A stretch of 64,000 bases of DNA from Cokeromyces recurvatus (Eukaryota; Mucoromycota; Mucoromycetes; Mucorales; Mucoraceae). Both the position numbers and the translations under genes were made by a program. Every line of letters starts with the position of its first letter. The stretch's first letter is position 1. The DNA is taken from contig NW_026251395.1 in the NCBI RefSeq assembly GCF_025118155.1, positions 248,001 through 312,000 on the forward strand, given 5' to 3'. Shown here in pieces: positions 11,985 to 23,800 of this stretch. The notes beneath the pieces were generated by a model that saw nothing but the letters and a program-made list of their open reading frames with translations, ran no database searches and was not told the origin of the DNA.

Positions 11985-14900
11985 CTAATAGTTTTGTCTA
12001 GCTCGTTTAACAGCTCTCTTTTCATTCTCTATTTCGTCTCTTTCTAATTGTCTTAACCATTGTTTCTCTGTCATGTTGTCTGTGTACCTGACAGCCTCTT
12101 TAGACCTTTGTCCTCTACCTAACAATAAGTCGTCACGCTCATTATTGTACTCGGCCATTTGATCATAACGATAAATATCTGGTAACTCCCATTCTTGAAT
12201 CAATCTCTCTGGCTTTTTACCATTATCTCCGTATTTTCGACGCCACTCTTCTGTATCAGACCTTTGTCTTTCGAGATCTATTTTTGTAAAAATAGCATAT
12301 TCTTGGTCAGATCGTTTCAGAATTGTATTGAGTTCTTCATCATCCATTTCATCACTCTCTTCTTCTGCATCACGACTTTCTGCAGAGTTATTATTTTTGT
12401 CTTCTAGTAGGGATCGTAAAAATGCCTCTCGATCTTCTTCTGTACTTCGATGATCAAATTTACCAGCTTGAATAACTTTACCATCAATGTCTAGTTTATA
12501 TTGAGCTCGTGCCAAGATATTTTCTTCAATTGAGTTTTCTGTAATAAGCCTAAAAATTCGGACTTCTTTAGTTTGACCAATACGATGGGCTCGGTCTTGT
12601 GCTTGAAGATCCTGATGAGGATTCCTATTTATATAAGTTAAGATAAATTGGTTAATCTTAGAAGCTTGTATAAATTTGTATATATATATTACCAATCTGA
12701 ATCAAAAATAATAACTGTATCTGCAGTTTGTAAATTAAGACCTAAACCGCCTGCTCTTGTACTTAGTAAGAATATAAAATAGGGTGATTCAGGTGCGTTA
12801 AAGACCTTTAATAGATTAGAACGATCATCTGACTTTGTTGACCCGTCAAGTCGTAAATGACGGTATCCTCTATATATACAAAAGTCTTCCATAATATCCA
12901 TAATTTGTGTCATTTGGAAAAAGATAAGCACCTGTATAATTTATCATTTATTTAGTACTTGACATATATATGCATATATATCTATATCTATACTTACTCT
13001 ATGGCCTGTGGCTCGAAGTTTAGGTAAGATACGATCTAAAAGATCGAACTTACCTGAAACACGATAGAGTAGCTCATTACTCACTTTGTAAGGATTAATA
13101 ACTCTCTCTACCTCCTCAAATACAAAAGGGTGATTACAGATTTTACGCAATTGCATAATAGCATTATTTAAGCCCTTTATGCTTGTTTTTCTGTAGAAAA
13201 AAAAAAAAAAAAAAGAGCGCATTTATCAGTCCTCTTTCTACCTTCTCCCTCCCCCTTTTATATATATATGTATATATATCTATGTTTGATATTTTACCCA
13301 TTTTGACCATTGCTTCCAAATAATACACCATATTTTTTCATTTGTGAATACAAACGTGCTTGAAGTGCAGATAGTTTACATTTAATAACAGTTTCAACTT
13401 TATCTGGTAATTCCGATTCGACATCTTTCTTTAGACGTCTTAATAAAAAGGGACGTAGAACCTAGCATTTATAAATAGTTATATTATATATAAGCTTTAG
13501 ATACCTAGAAGATATAGATGGTTTATACCTTGTGAAGACGCTTAATAATCAACAACTGTTCTTCTTCATTTAATTCTACTCTATCTTGTACACCTTGATT
13601 TGAAAATGGTGTATTAAACCATTCTTCAAAGCTCTTAACTGAATTAAAGATTTTTGGTAGAATAAAGTTTAAAAGTGCCCAAAGCTCAGGCAGATTATTC
13701 TATTAAAAAAAAATTGTTAATATCTTTTTCTTCTTCTTCTTCCATTTTATCTTTAAATTTACCTGAAGAGGTGTACCAGTCAAGATTAATCTATACCTTG
13801 CAAAGTAATACTGTCTTAATACCATTGTAAGTTTAGATTGGGTATTCTTCATACGATGTCCTTCATCAATAATCATGTACTTCCACTTGATTTTAGACAA
13901 GACAGGTCGATCTTTAATAATGTAATCAAATGTCGTTAACAAAACTTGGAAATCTCTATGTTTGATTTGTCTTTTTTGAATATCTTTACGGACATCAGGA
14001 GGCCCCTTATAGCATACAGTTGTTACAGTGGGTGCCCACTTATCAAATTCAAGTGACCAATTCGTCAATGTAGATAAGGGTACGATAATTAAGAATGGAC
14101 CATTTTGTTTTTTCTTTTCAATAAGATAAGTGATAAGACTGATAGTTTGAATAGTTTTGCCTAAACCCATTTCGTCGGCAAGAATACCATTCAATCTATT
14201 ATTATATAATGATACCATCCATTGTAAACCTTTAATCTAAATGTTCATCATTTATATTAGTTTATATTATCAAGGTAGATACATATATACATATATATAT
14301 TTACCTGGTATTCTTTTAGTTTACCACCACTTAGAATAGTTGGTTGAGACACAGTCTCTTGAATTCGATGTGCCATTCTATAGTAATCTATCTTATTACC
14401 TTTGCTGTCCTATAGTAATAAATAAATCAATAAAATACTTATATCTTTTCAAAAAAAAAAAAAACTTTACTGTTAATAACATTTCCTCATCAATTTCCTC
14501 ATCTACATGGTCTTCATCATAGCTCATATTTTCAGCCTGTTGATCTACAACAGCCTTCGTGAGTGACTCTAAGTAAGCACCTGTTTGTTTTAAAAGCAAG
14601 GTCAAACGTGTATCCTTAGCTTCATCAATCAACTTCATATAGGCTTCTTCATCATCATTACGTAAAGCACGAATACGCTCCTTAGAACGCTTATCAGCTT
14701 TCCTCTGTTCCTCTCGGTCAATATGTACATGGTATTGCAATACAGCCTTTCCAAGCTTGGCTATCTTAGCCTGATGCGACTTGTGCCATGCAATTAAATC
14801 ACGACCCTGATTACAGACACTTTGCAAATAGTCCAAATGACGTTGCTTTTCTTTCTTTTCTCGATCAATTCGTTGTTGTTTTTCAAGTTTTTCTGTCAAT

Positions 14901-15918
14901 TTAGCTTCACGAAGCGTTTGTTTCATGATTTTACGATAGGCAGTACGATCGACAGAGGAGGCAAGTCGATTCGCCTCTTCCATGTTTTTCACGATTTCTT
15001 CCCGTAATTTGGTTTGCTTTTGACGAAGTTGGAGAGATTTTAGTTTGACGATGGCGTGAAGTCGTTGTGGTGAAGCAGTTCGGACAGTCTCCTCATAATA
15101 TTCTGTTAGAAGATAGCCAAGTGGCTGTCGTTGATCTTCTTCATCCATAAAAGATTCAAGCTCGACAACAGAAGCATGTGCACGTTGTTCAATTCTCTTC
15201 TCTCGTTCAGCTAAAATAGTGTATGGGTCAATACCTTGAGGTGGAATATCAGGCAATAATAAGCGCTGCTGCCTTGATCCATGTGCATGTGATCTTGGTT
15301 GACCCGATAAGAGATCAAAAGCAGTAATAATGTCACCATTATGGTTAGAAGTTGTTGACATAGTAATTAGATCATTTGTAGTTTTTTTCTTCATTATGCT
15401 AAATTCGATAGCTTGGTGATAAATTGCTTCAACAAGACGCTCCGCCATCGTTTTAGGAGGCTCTTCAGGCATAATAGGCTCTTGTTGCACAGTTTCCATG
15501 GCAGATTGCAAAGGAATCATATTTGGGAGCATAGCAGCTTTTTCTGGTGTAGCTTTGTTACTTATGTCAGTAAGGTTTGAATTTTGAGGAAGAATATTTT
15601 GAGTAGGAGACATTTGATATTGCAAATTATTAGTAGTTGTCTGAGGTGTTGAAGGTACTGAGGAATATGGTGAGGCTACATTAAATACGATATTAGATAA
15701 AATTTTAGAAAAAGGAAAAAAAAATACCATTGTTAATAGGATCATTCACAAAATGTTGTTGAGCTTGTTGCTGCTGCTGCTGCTGCTGCTGCTGTTGTTG
15801 TTGAGCTTGTTGCTGTTGTTGAGCTTGTTGCTGTTGTTGAGCTTGTTGTTGAACTTGTTGCTGCTGCTGTAATTGCTGTAATTGCTGTTGTTGCTGTTGT
15901 TGTTGTTGCTGTTGAGCT

Positions 15919-15950
<32 letters not shown>

Positions 15951-16494
15951 TAGCAAATGCTGTTGTAGAAGTTGGAATTGTAATTGCTGGTGAATTTCAG
16001 CAGGTGTGGGTTGACTGGGAATAGGAGCTATTTGTGGCTGTTGATTTAATTGCAACTGCTGCTGTAAATGTTGCTGCAATTGTTGCTGCAACGGTTGTTG
16101 CTGTGTCAACTGCTGTTGCTGTTGGAGCATTGATTGTTGTTGAAGCATTGATTGTTGTTGATTTTTAGTTTGAATCTGTTGCTGTTGTTGAAGGTAAGTA
16201 CTTTCGGCATGCTTTTGCTGAAGTAATCTAATCAAGATCATCAGTTGAGAAAATTCATTTTTGCCGTCTTCTTTTTCGCCAGCAGCTTGTAATTGTCTAG
16301 CTCTCTAACATTATTAAAATAAAACTAAGTAATCATTCAAAATAAAGTATTTTTATTTTATTTTTTATATTTTTTTCTACCTGAATAATAATATTTAACT
16401 TTTCTTTTGTCAGCGAATTATTATTTAAATCAGAAATAAGATGACTGACAGTGTATGTAGTAGGATTAAGTAATGGCAAGTTATTATTATCCAT
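11985..16494 (-). CDS. SWI/SNF-family chromatin remodelling ATPase (Snf2/Sth1/BRG1 type)
   Basis: ATP-dependent nucleosome remodeller. Ten exons (minus): 16494-16381, 16304-15728, 15675-14471, 14409-14305, 14236-13763, 13699-13529, 13461-13298, 13190-12998, 12931-12693, 12624-11985; 3882 bases, 1293 residues. Order: short N-terminus, a glutamine-rich stretch (about residues 60-210), a linker with [19 protein letters not shown], an HSA helix region ([20 protein letters not shown] onward), then the helicase. Motif I is DEMGLGKT, Walker B DEGH, and motif [10 protein letters not shown]; the C-terminal lobe has [14 protein letters not shown] and [12 protein letters not shown] SnAC-like segment ([18 protein letters not shown]) follows. 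HSA plus SnAC separates it from ISWI and CHD. It ends at [10 protein letters not shown] with no AT-hook or bromodomain, unlike yeast Snf2 and Sth1. Long uninterrupted polyglutamine is coded by mixed CAA/CAG. Confidence 0.95.
15758..16200 (-). repeat. CAG/CAA polyglutamine tract inside the SNF2 gene
   Basis: The second SNF2 exon holds a region that is mostly Gln with scattered Ala, Leu and Val. On the plus strand it reads as TTG/CTG repeats. The pure GCT/TGC stretch is near 15769-15795. Such codon repeats are prone to length variation. Confidence 0.9.
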
Positions 16495-16877
16495 GATTAG
16501 AAAGTTATGTGAAAATTCACTTTCCTTTCCTGCAAATAATGATGATTCTGTTTAAACATGATCATTTTTGTACAAGTTAATAAAAGCAATGCTTTTTTTT
16601 TTTAATATTCTAATTTTTTAATTTTTTTTCCAAACTACTTTACCCACCCGCTGTGCCGTTAAAAGATAAAAAAAAAACTGGAAGTTGAGGTGTGCGAACA
16701 ACAATTTTTTTTTTTCTTCAACAGAAGAAATTAAAGCGATGACATAACAGCTGAGTTTAGAATATATGTATACTTTTTACAGAAAAAGATATTATGTCCA
16801 ATGATTTTACTTTATTTCGGAAACCAATGCTTTAGGATTTTTTTAACGATTTTTTTTTTTTTAATACGTACATCCAA
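16495..16877. promoter_or_regulatory. Shared divergent promoter of the SNF2 and CENP-M-like genes
   Basis: 383 bases separate the two start codons, which face away from each other, so both promoters must lie here or overlap the genes. The region has several T-rich tracts and a GC-richer patch (16640-16665). No specific operator is recognised. Confidence 0.4.
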
Positions 16878-17725
16878 ATGTTTCGACCACAATATACCCG
16901 TAAACCTTTTGAATTATTTGTATGATTAAAAAAAAAAAGTAGACCCAATAATACTTTAGATTTAATTCAATTAATAGTTTTTTCCATTTTAGCTGATTGG
17001 TCCTGGAAATTCAGGCAAGCGTACATTAGCGGCTCAACTTTTAAAGACTAAAGATGTTTTTTATTTAATGTAAAGATCAATACAAATTAAAAAAAAAATT
17101 ATAATTAATTTTTAAACATATAGACATACAGCAGATAAATTACCAAATAAAGAGATCGATCATGTTGATTTTGTTTTCATACTTATTGACATGACACAAC
17201 CTGCTAGTTTAGATCTATTAAAACAGATCTTGGAAAATATTAATATAAGTTACTTGGCAAGTAAAACAGCTATTGTAGTAACAAAAAGTATGATAAATAT
17301 TGAGTATAGGGTGTATAGAATAAACACTAATATTGCATTGTTTTTTCTTAGTGGATGTTCCAAGGCTATGGCAGATAGAAATAGAGTCAATACAAAAAAT
17401 GATTGGTGCTAATATGGATTTGCATATATTTTACGCTAATTTAAATGTAACAATTTTTTTTTCCCACTTCCCTCCCCCCCCCATCTTAAAAAAAATTATT
17501 TTACTCCCCTCCCCCCAAAAAAAAATTATTGACTCTCTTTTTATAAAATCATAGAATCATATTGAAAAGTTGAGGGTTTGTAATCAATTATCAAGACTAG
17601 TTCAAGCAAGTACTTTACAGTATAAAAACTTAAATTTAACTTTGTTGAAAGCAATTCAAGTTTATGATATCGATTATGAAGAAGAAGAAACAGAGGTGCC
17701 ACCAGTTACGGTGGAAGACATTTAA
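16878..17725 (+). CDS. CENP-M-like kinetochore protein (small-GTPase fold)
   Basis: Five exons: 16878-16919, 16993-17069, 17124-17287, 17352-17446, 17555-17725; 549 bases, 182 residues, close to the 180 of human CENP-M. CENP-M is a catalytically dead small-GTPase fold that holds together CENP-I/H/K in the inner kinetochore. Matches in order: start then LIGPGNSGKRTLAAQLL (about 15-31); IDHVDFVFILIDMTQPASL, where animals have RIDLIVFVVNLHSKYSL; INISYLASKTAIVVTK against VDASFFLGKVCFLATG; then KLRVCNQLSRLVQASTL and LNLTLLKAI at the end. Unlike the animal protein, it keeps GxxxxGK (with Arg replacing the usual Ser/Thr) and, across the exon 3/4 join, TKMD at the G4 position. Switch I and DxxG are missing. 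The chief alternative is a divergent Ras-like GTPase, but the short spacing and the C-terminal match favour CENP-M. Confidence 0.75.
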
Positions 17726-17881
17726 TATAGTGTAAATCGTCGATCTAATAAACTGAATAAAAAATCGAGCCAATCAAATCAAATCAAATATTACATAGTA
17801 AAGGTTCATGTTATAGATGTATTTTTTGTTTTGTTTTTTGTTTTGTTTTTTTTTCTTTATGTTCTTATAACAAAAAGGGAC

Positions 17882-19070
17882 ATGCAAAAGTTTAACAGTT
17901 ATGAGCATTTATTAGACAAAAAAATAAAAAAGATGAATTTATCCCATTATGGTGAACAGCCTTATTTTAATAGCAATAATTCACTTTTCCCGTCATTTAC
18001 TGATAATGACACCCCTTCAACAACGAGAGAAAGAATAGACTTTAAACGAAAAAAGAACTGGCCAGAACGGATTTTAGTGGAAATGACTGGTTTATTACAT
18101 GTTCTTTCACCAACTGGCAAAATATTATATTGTTCGGAATCAACTTTTGCATTAACAGGTTTTCGACCTCATGAATTAGTAGGACATTCACTAATGGACT
18201 TTCTCCATGTCGATGACATGGATGTCTTCATTCGTGATTTCCAAATATCATTCCATACTCAATCACAAATAAAAACTTATTATCGTTTTCGTAAAAAGGA
18301 TGATAGTTATATTATTTTTGAAACAGTAGGTCAGCCTAAATCAACAGATAGTTCAGCTCAAGCATTCTTTGGAACTGCTCAACCTGTTCCTTCAAAAAGC
18401 GGAATCATGATAGATTCATTTCTGGAGTTAAAAGCGGAAAATAACTGGTTAAGGAAACGAATCAGAGAACTGTCCGCCAAGGGGGGAGAAGTGACAGGTA
18501 TTCCTGAGCAACATAATGTAGAGCTTAGCAACCAAAAATATATGAATGATACCATCGTTACTCCTTCCTCAAGTGATAATAAGGGTTTTGTAGTTGGGGA
18601 AGACAATCAACATTTAAGCGAATTAAATCGATTCATAATAAGTCGTCATTCTGAAGAGCACAGTTCAATACCTTCTGAAGAGAAAGAAATAAGTGAAGAT
18701 GTGGAAAACGTATCGTTATCTCATATGGATACGTCTGAAGTAAAAAAAAGATGGAAACGACGTGTAAGTCTCTTGCTTTCCTCTTACAAAAAAAAAGGGG
18801 GGAGTTGATAATATAATAAACTTATTATTTTAAACTGTTTAAATAGAAAAAATACAAAGAAAAAGAAGAATATGTTTGCACTGATTGTGGCACAACAACT
18901 TCTCCGGAGTGGCGCAAAGGCCCGCATGGACCAAAAACGTAAGTTTATGCAAACATAAACAAAAATTATCTTTTATAACTTTATTTAATTTATTTAGTTT
19001 ATGTAATGCATGTGGGCTTCGCTGGGCCAAAAAGAACAAGGTCAAGAAAAATGATTTGAATGATGACTAA
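17882..19070 (+). CDS. WC-2-like PAS/GATA zinc-finger protein
   Basis: Partner subunit of the fungal blue-light White Collar complex, or a paralogue. Exons: 17882-18763, 18847-18938, 18998-19070; 1047 bases, 348 residues. A PAS domain lies at about residues 55-165 ([39 protein letters not shown]). A basic helix ([12 protein letters not shown]) and an acidic/Ser linker follow. The C-terminal GATA finger is CTDC-x18-CNAC, with 18 residues between the pairs, as in WC-2. The PAS has no LOV cysteine motif, which fits WC-2 rather than WC-1. Start: an upstream in-frame ATG at 17831 gives a Phe/Leu run coded by a T tract, so the ATG at 17882 is preferred. It begins 157 bases after the CENP-M-like gene on the same strand. 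Confidence 0.88.
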
Positions 19071-19927
19071 AAAAAAAAAAAAAAAAAGGAAAAAAAACCC
19101 AGAATACTTTTCTATAATTTGCATTATCTAATAAAATATTTTTGGATGAAAATATTTCTCCTTATTTGGAAATAAGGAACAAGTTCAAATCATTTATTGA
19201 CAAAGAAGGAATTTTACCGCCAAGACGGCTATTGTTACATTTATGCAACCAAACGACCCTGATTATCCCGTGTAATAAACACAATATTTATCAATAATAT
19301 TATTAGGTTTTATATGTTCACTTTTTCAGGAAAGGTATAAAAAATGTTTCTACGGGAACTTTAATAGTATTTCTTGTTTTATTAGACATACCAAGACAGA
19401 GAATGTGTGGCATTACAAAAAAAAAAAAATGCTCCTGTAGACTTTTACTTTTAGTAATATTGATTATTACATGTAAAGTCCTTAAAGATACTCCACTTAG
19501 GAATTGCAAGTAGATAACTATTTCAAAATTATTTACTTTAAAGGACATCAACTTGATGGAAAGACAAATACTTACTTTATTGGCATTTGTATATGCTAAA
19601 TTGATATGTATCATCATGTTTAATATATTTATTTATTACATTATATTTATGATTATCAATTTTTCAATTTCAAAAAAAAAAAAAAAGAAAAAGATCTTTA
19701 TTATTCATTCATGGTCTATACAAACTCTATCTTTAGTAGTCTGCAATCATCTTCTATTACCTCCTAGTTCTATATACCTTTGACTAACTATTGAATCCAT
19801 ATACCATTTTGGTGATAATAATAATACTTATATTTAAAAATCCATATTTCCTAAAACCAAAACTAAACAACATGATAATGCAATAATAATAAAGAGAAAA
19901 GAGCTCGATTACTATAAAGAATCAATA
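19071..19927. other. Spacer downstream of the WC-2-like gene
   Basis: No convincing gene. A short open stretch with a hydrophobic segment (about 19321-19510, plus strand) sits behind an AG acceptor but matches no family I know. Confidence 0.4.
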
Positions 19928-20141
19928 TGTCAACATCCTCTAGCCTCTATAAGCCACTCCTTCCTTTTTTTTTCTTACTAGTAATCGTATGCCATTAGCA
20001 GATATTCATAGCATTGAAAAAGATGCAAATCAATCAACGACATCATCACTAGATAGTAGCTCTGATACGCAAACATTTAATTCATCTTCATTTGAGTTGA
20101 TAGAACTTTTAGAAATGCCTGATACTAATACAGAAGAATAA
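19928..20141 (+). CDS. Possible small protein; frame broken at a T run
   Basis: An ATG at 19928 opens a short hydrophobic frame (MSTSSSLYKPLLPFFF) that stops soon after a nine-base T run at about 19967. One base away, a second frame runs from 19980 through MPLADIHSIEKDANQ and a Ser/Thr-rich stretch to a stop at 20139-20141 (tail EMPDTNTEE). The second frame alone gives 51 residues from the ATG at 19990. Either the T run has gained or lost a base, or the second frame is a separate small gene or an exon behind the TTACTAG acceptor. No family recognised. Confidence 0.3.
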
Positions 20142-20430
20142 AATCTTCTATACCATATCAATTACATATATGATGTATCGATACAAAATTGGTACGACTA
20201 TAACGTCTAAAGATTATTATTTTTTATTCTAATATATAAAAAACATACAAAGAAATCTTAGTTATTTTTTTCTTTTTTTTTTTTTAGTCATGCTACTCTC
20301 GGTATGATATTATAATGTTTTGAGTATAATAAAAGATCCGAGTCATATAACTACTGTATTGTATATTTCATTTGACAATAATAATAAAGATTGGGTATTC
20401 TTTATGATGTTCACAAGCAAAAAATATAAG

Positions 20431-20670
20431 CTACCAGCCATTATGTTTAGTATCTGGGACACCCCACCCAGCGTCTTGAGCCTCTGAGGCATCACCCCAT
20501 CCTTCTCCATTCTCTTCTGTTAAACCAAATCTTTCGAATAATTCCTCTTGTGTTTCATGTTCTGTCTTTACTACTTCAAAACTCTGTGGTGTTTTCATCG
20601 TGTTCCATTCTCGAAATGTTTGCCATTGAGGTTGTGCAGGATGAGTAGGTAATGTCAAATCAGTACTCAT
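20431..20670 (-). CDS. Small hypothetical protein with GW/WG motifs
   Basis: 79 residues, single exon, not recognised. Tryptophan-rich and acidic: QPQWQTFREW near the start, ETQEELFERFGLTEEN in the middle, and three Gly-Trp elements at the end (EGWGDA, AGWGVP, then NGW at the very C-terminus). No signal peptide or membrane segment. It lies between the 3' end of the CTC1-like gene region and a gene-poor spacer, with AATAAA-like sequence downstream (20381-20386 on the plus strand is ambiguous). GW motifs can bind Argonaute, but three copies are weak evidence. Confidence 0.55.
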   Translation of the reverse strand: MSTDLTLPTHPAQPQWQTFREWNTMKTPQSFEVVKTEHETQEELFERFGLTEENGEGWGDASEAQDAGWGVPDTKHNGW

Positions 20671-20895
20671 TAAGTTAAGCCTTTTAGTGTGTATGTGTGT
20701 GTATGTGGTGTATATGTTTTTTTAGATTTATATTTGAATATAGCAAAACAATTAAAATAAATGAAAAAGTCGATATAATTCTAATCTTTTTTTTTTTTTT
20801 TTTTTTTTTTTTATTTTTTATTTTTCATTTTATTGCTTTTTTTTTTTTTACTCTCAGTCATTTACAAATTATTTACAATTTTATATAAAATGGTA

Positions 20896-23800
20896 TCATA
20901 CATCTAATTCTTTTAAATAGTTATAAGACACAAGTCTTGGATCTGGCAACTGCACTTCAACTGCCTTTAATTTCTTGTCGAATATGTCAATTTCTTCGTC
21001 TTCTTCTTCAAATGTTATCTTTCGCTTTTGCCTACTTGATGGTTGAACTCTAGCATATAACCAAAAATGACCAGCCTTCAGAGCTCTTTTGATGATGTCT
21101 TGTATTTTAAATCTTATCGTGTGAGCAGATTCTTGGTCCCCTTTTAGCTCCTTGTTTTGCCTCCAAGCATCATACGTTATTTCACCATATTCAAGAACAG
21201 CTTGTTTAATGGCAGTTACCTGTTGTTCACTTACGAATAACAATCGAAATAGGAGTCGTTCACCATCTACATTCACAGAGGCAGTGCCTAGACCATCATC
21301 AACCTCAACAAGGGCATTAGCTATAAAGTTACGTCCTGGACTACCATCACAATATCGATTGCAATCACCTCGTTGGATAACAGTGCCGCACCTACAGCAT
21401 TGCCATTTCATATTTATATGGATAACGTGACTTAAATAACAGTAGGCTCGAAAGAGATTAGTGTCTGAAAAGGAGGATATGATTGATCTGATAGGAATCT
21501 CTGAGAGCTGCAGTGGGCTATGATGATCGTTGTGTTCTCTCGTATCTACCTCTACTGTTGTATATTGATCGGCTAAACAAAAGAAGCCCCCCGTCTTATG
21601 TTTGCAGACAAGGTTATGAAATATGACAGTAGAGCCTACAAGTAAACCTAAAGGATAATATATATGCTGAGGATCTAAATAGATATCAATCACATCCAAG
21701 GTATCAAGTTGTCGAAGTTGTATATACAGTTTACGATGTGCCTGACCTGTGCCAATATTAAAATCTTTATAAAGTGATAAAGCGTTACGATTCGATTGAG
21801 GATCTTCAAATCCACCTATAAACCGTTTAGCAATCACGATTCCATATACATTAACAACCTGTTTGCAGAATTGGTATTGGGTCCTTTCATTCAAGATATT
21901 AGTTTTATAAAGTGCCACTGTTTCAATCACATCATGAGCAAGCTCCTCCTCCTTCTTGGATGGATGTTCAAATATTGGATCTAATCGGATAGCTTCCTCA
22001 TGTCGTTTCTCTGTATAAAATATAGGGTATATAACATGCTCATCCCCAAGCAAATGTAACGTAGACCCATTTTCTTTTATTTCATCACCTTGGTATCTTC
22101 CACGAATTACACAATAGTCTCCTATCCTTAACTCCTCAAAGAAATGGAGGCTACGGTCGCGAGAACTTAAGATGAGTACACATGTTTGAGGTTCACATGA
22201 CTCTCCTAGATCCTCAATATCGTAAACGTTGACAATCACGCGACTTTCTAAATATATTTTTGCATCTGTAGAAATGATAGTCTGAATAGGAAACTTGTTG
22301 ATGACATGTATAACCCAATAAGGGTATTCTAACATGAGTCGACTAGGTCTATAACGGTTTATACCTGCTACATCTTTGTATTTTTCATCTATTTCAAACC
22401 AGAGAGAGGACAATCCAGCCCCTAGATAAACAAGATCTTGTTTACAACAGATTATATAAGTGGTTTTTAAGTCGATACACCTTGGTTGGGTTGTCCTAGT
22501 GTTTTTCAGATAGGAAAGATCTTCTTGGACGAGTTTAAAACGCTTTATCAAGTAAAGGCCGCTTCGAATGATAGATCCACTGACTAAGCAAAGAACACTC
22601 CCATTGTCGTCTATGAAATAAGTTCGACCGTCTTGTAATATCTTCATTTGGCCCAGGAGCCAACATAAGTTAGCATTAGGTTCGTAGATAGCTGTTCGTA
22701 CGGTGACATGATCGGCCTCTGCTAAAGTATTGCTACCTACTAAATTCAAATCTTGCTCTTTAAGACGTTTAAGAACCATCTCTTTCAATACATGTTTTAA
22801 AGAAGGATAGACATGAAGTGTAATATTCGTAACAGAATAAGTGTTAGGGCCAACTACAAAACAGGATGTGTCATGCAAAAAAAAATGATCACGCCAGTTA
22901 CCCTCATTATAACCGGGCAAGAATATCTTCTCCTTCAAAACATTATATGCTTGTTTCAATACATTGATATCTGTTATTAAACAGCTTTGCACAAATTTGA
23001 TGGTTAAAGCGGCATAAAGTTCTAAACAACTAATGAGTTGTTTAAAATCAGCACGCCGAGAGATACAATCCAGATATATATGTTCTTTTAATTTGGCTTT
23101 TATTTCATTTGTTGATTGATTATGATGATCTATAAATGCTATAGCTGTTTCAATGTATTCACAGTGATTTGGTATATCGATCAGATCTATATGGGATTGC
23201 ATGCAAGCCACTAAAATATGTGTTTTGGATGCTAGCATATCCAATAAGTAGCTTTTTGTTTTTGTTACTTTTAAAGACACAACATGAAAGCGATGTAAAC
23301 GAATGCGAGTCTTAACTCGATAAGGACGTAATGGTGAATATCCCAAGCAATGAAACAGGCAAATGAGTGTCGTTTGATTGATTTCATAAAGACCAAACAT
23401 ACTATCGATGACACGTGTGATGGTTCCTATAACAAAGGTATTACTTGATGTAGTAGAGTCATTTAACTTTCGGTACTGTGATTTGCTGAGAGAATAACAT
23501 GAGGATAATTCTGGTAAAAATGCAAAGAGAGGTTGTTGATATTTATCTGATATATAATTTAGATGTTGAAATGCATAGGGTAGGCCAACTTTAAACATGG
23601 CATAATATGTAATGATTGAATTGCCTTCAAAAAGAATGGAGACATGAGGCTGTTTGAGACTAATAATGAATTGTGCAGGTGAATCAGGTTTTATAAACAA
23701 TGTTGAGATAGCTTCCACAATACCTGCTATACTTTGAGGTTGATCCAGATTTTCTGTTAATCTATAGACATCATCTGGATATTGCTTAAAAACGTTCTCT

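Noticed and set aside
17831..17881. Upstream in-frame ATG of the WC-2-like gene
   Set aside because: It would add a Phe-rich stretch coded by a T tract, unlikely at the start of a nuclear protein.
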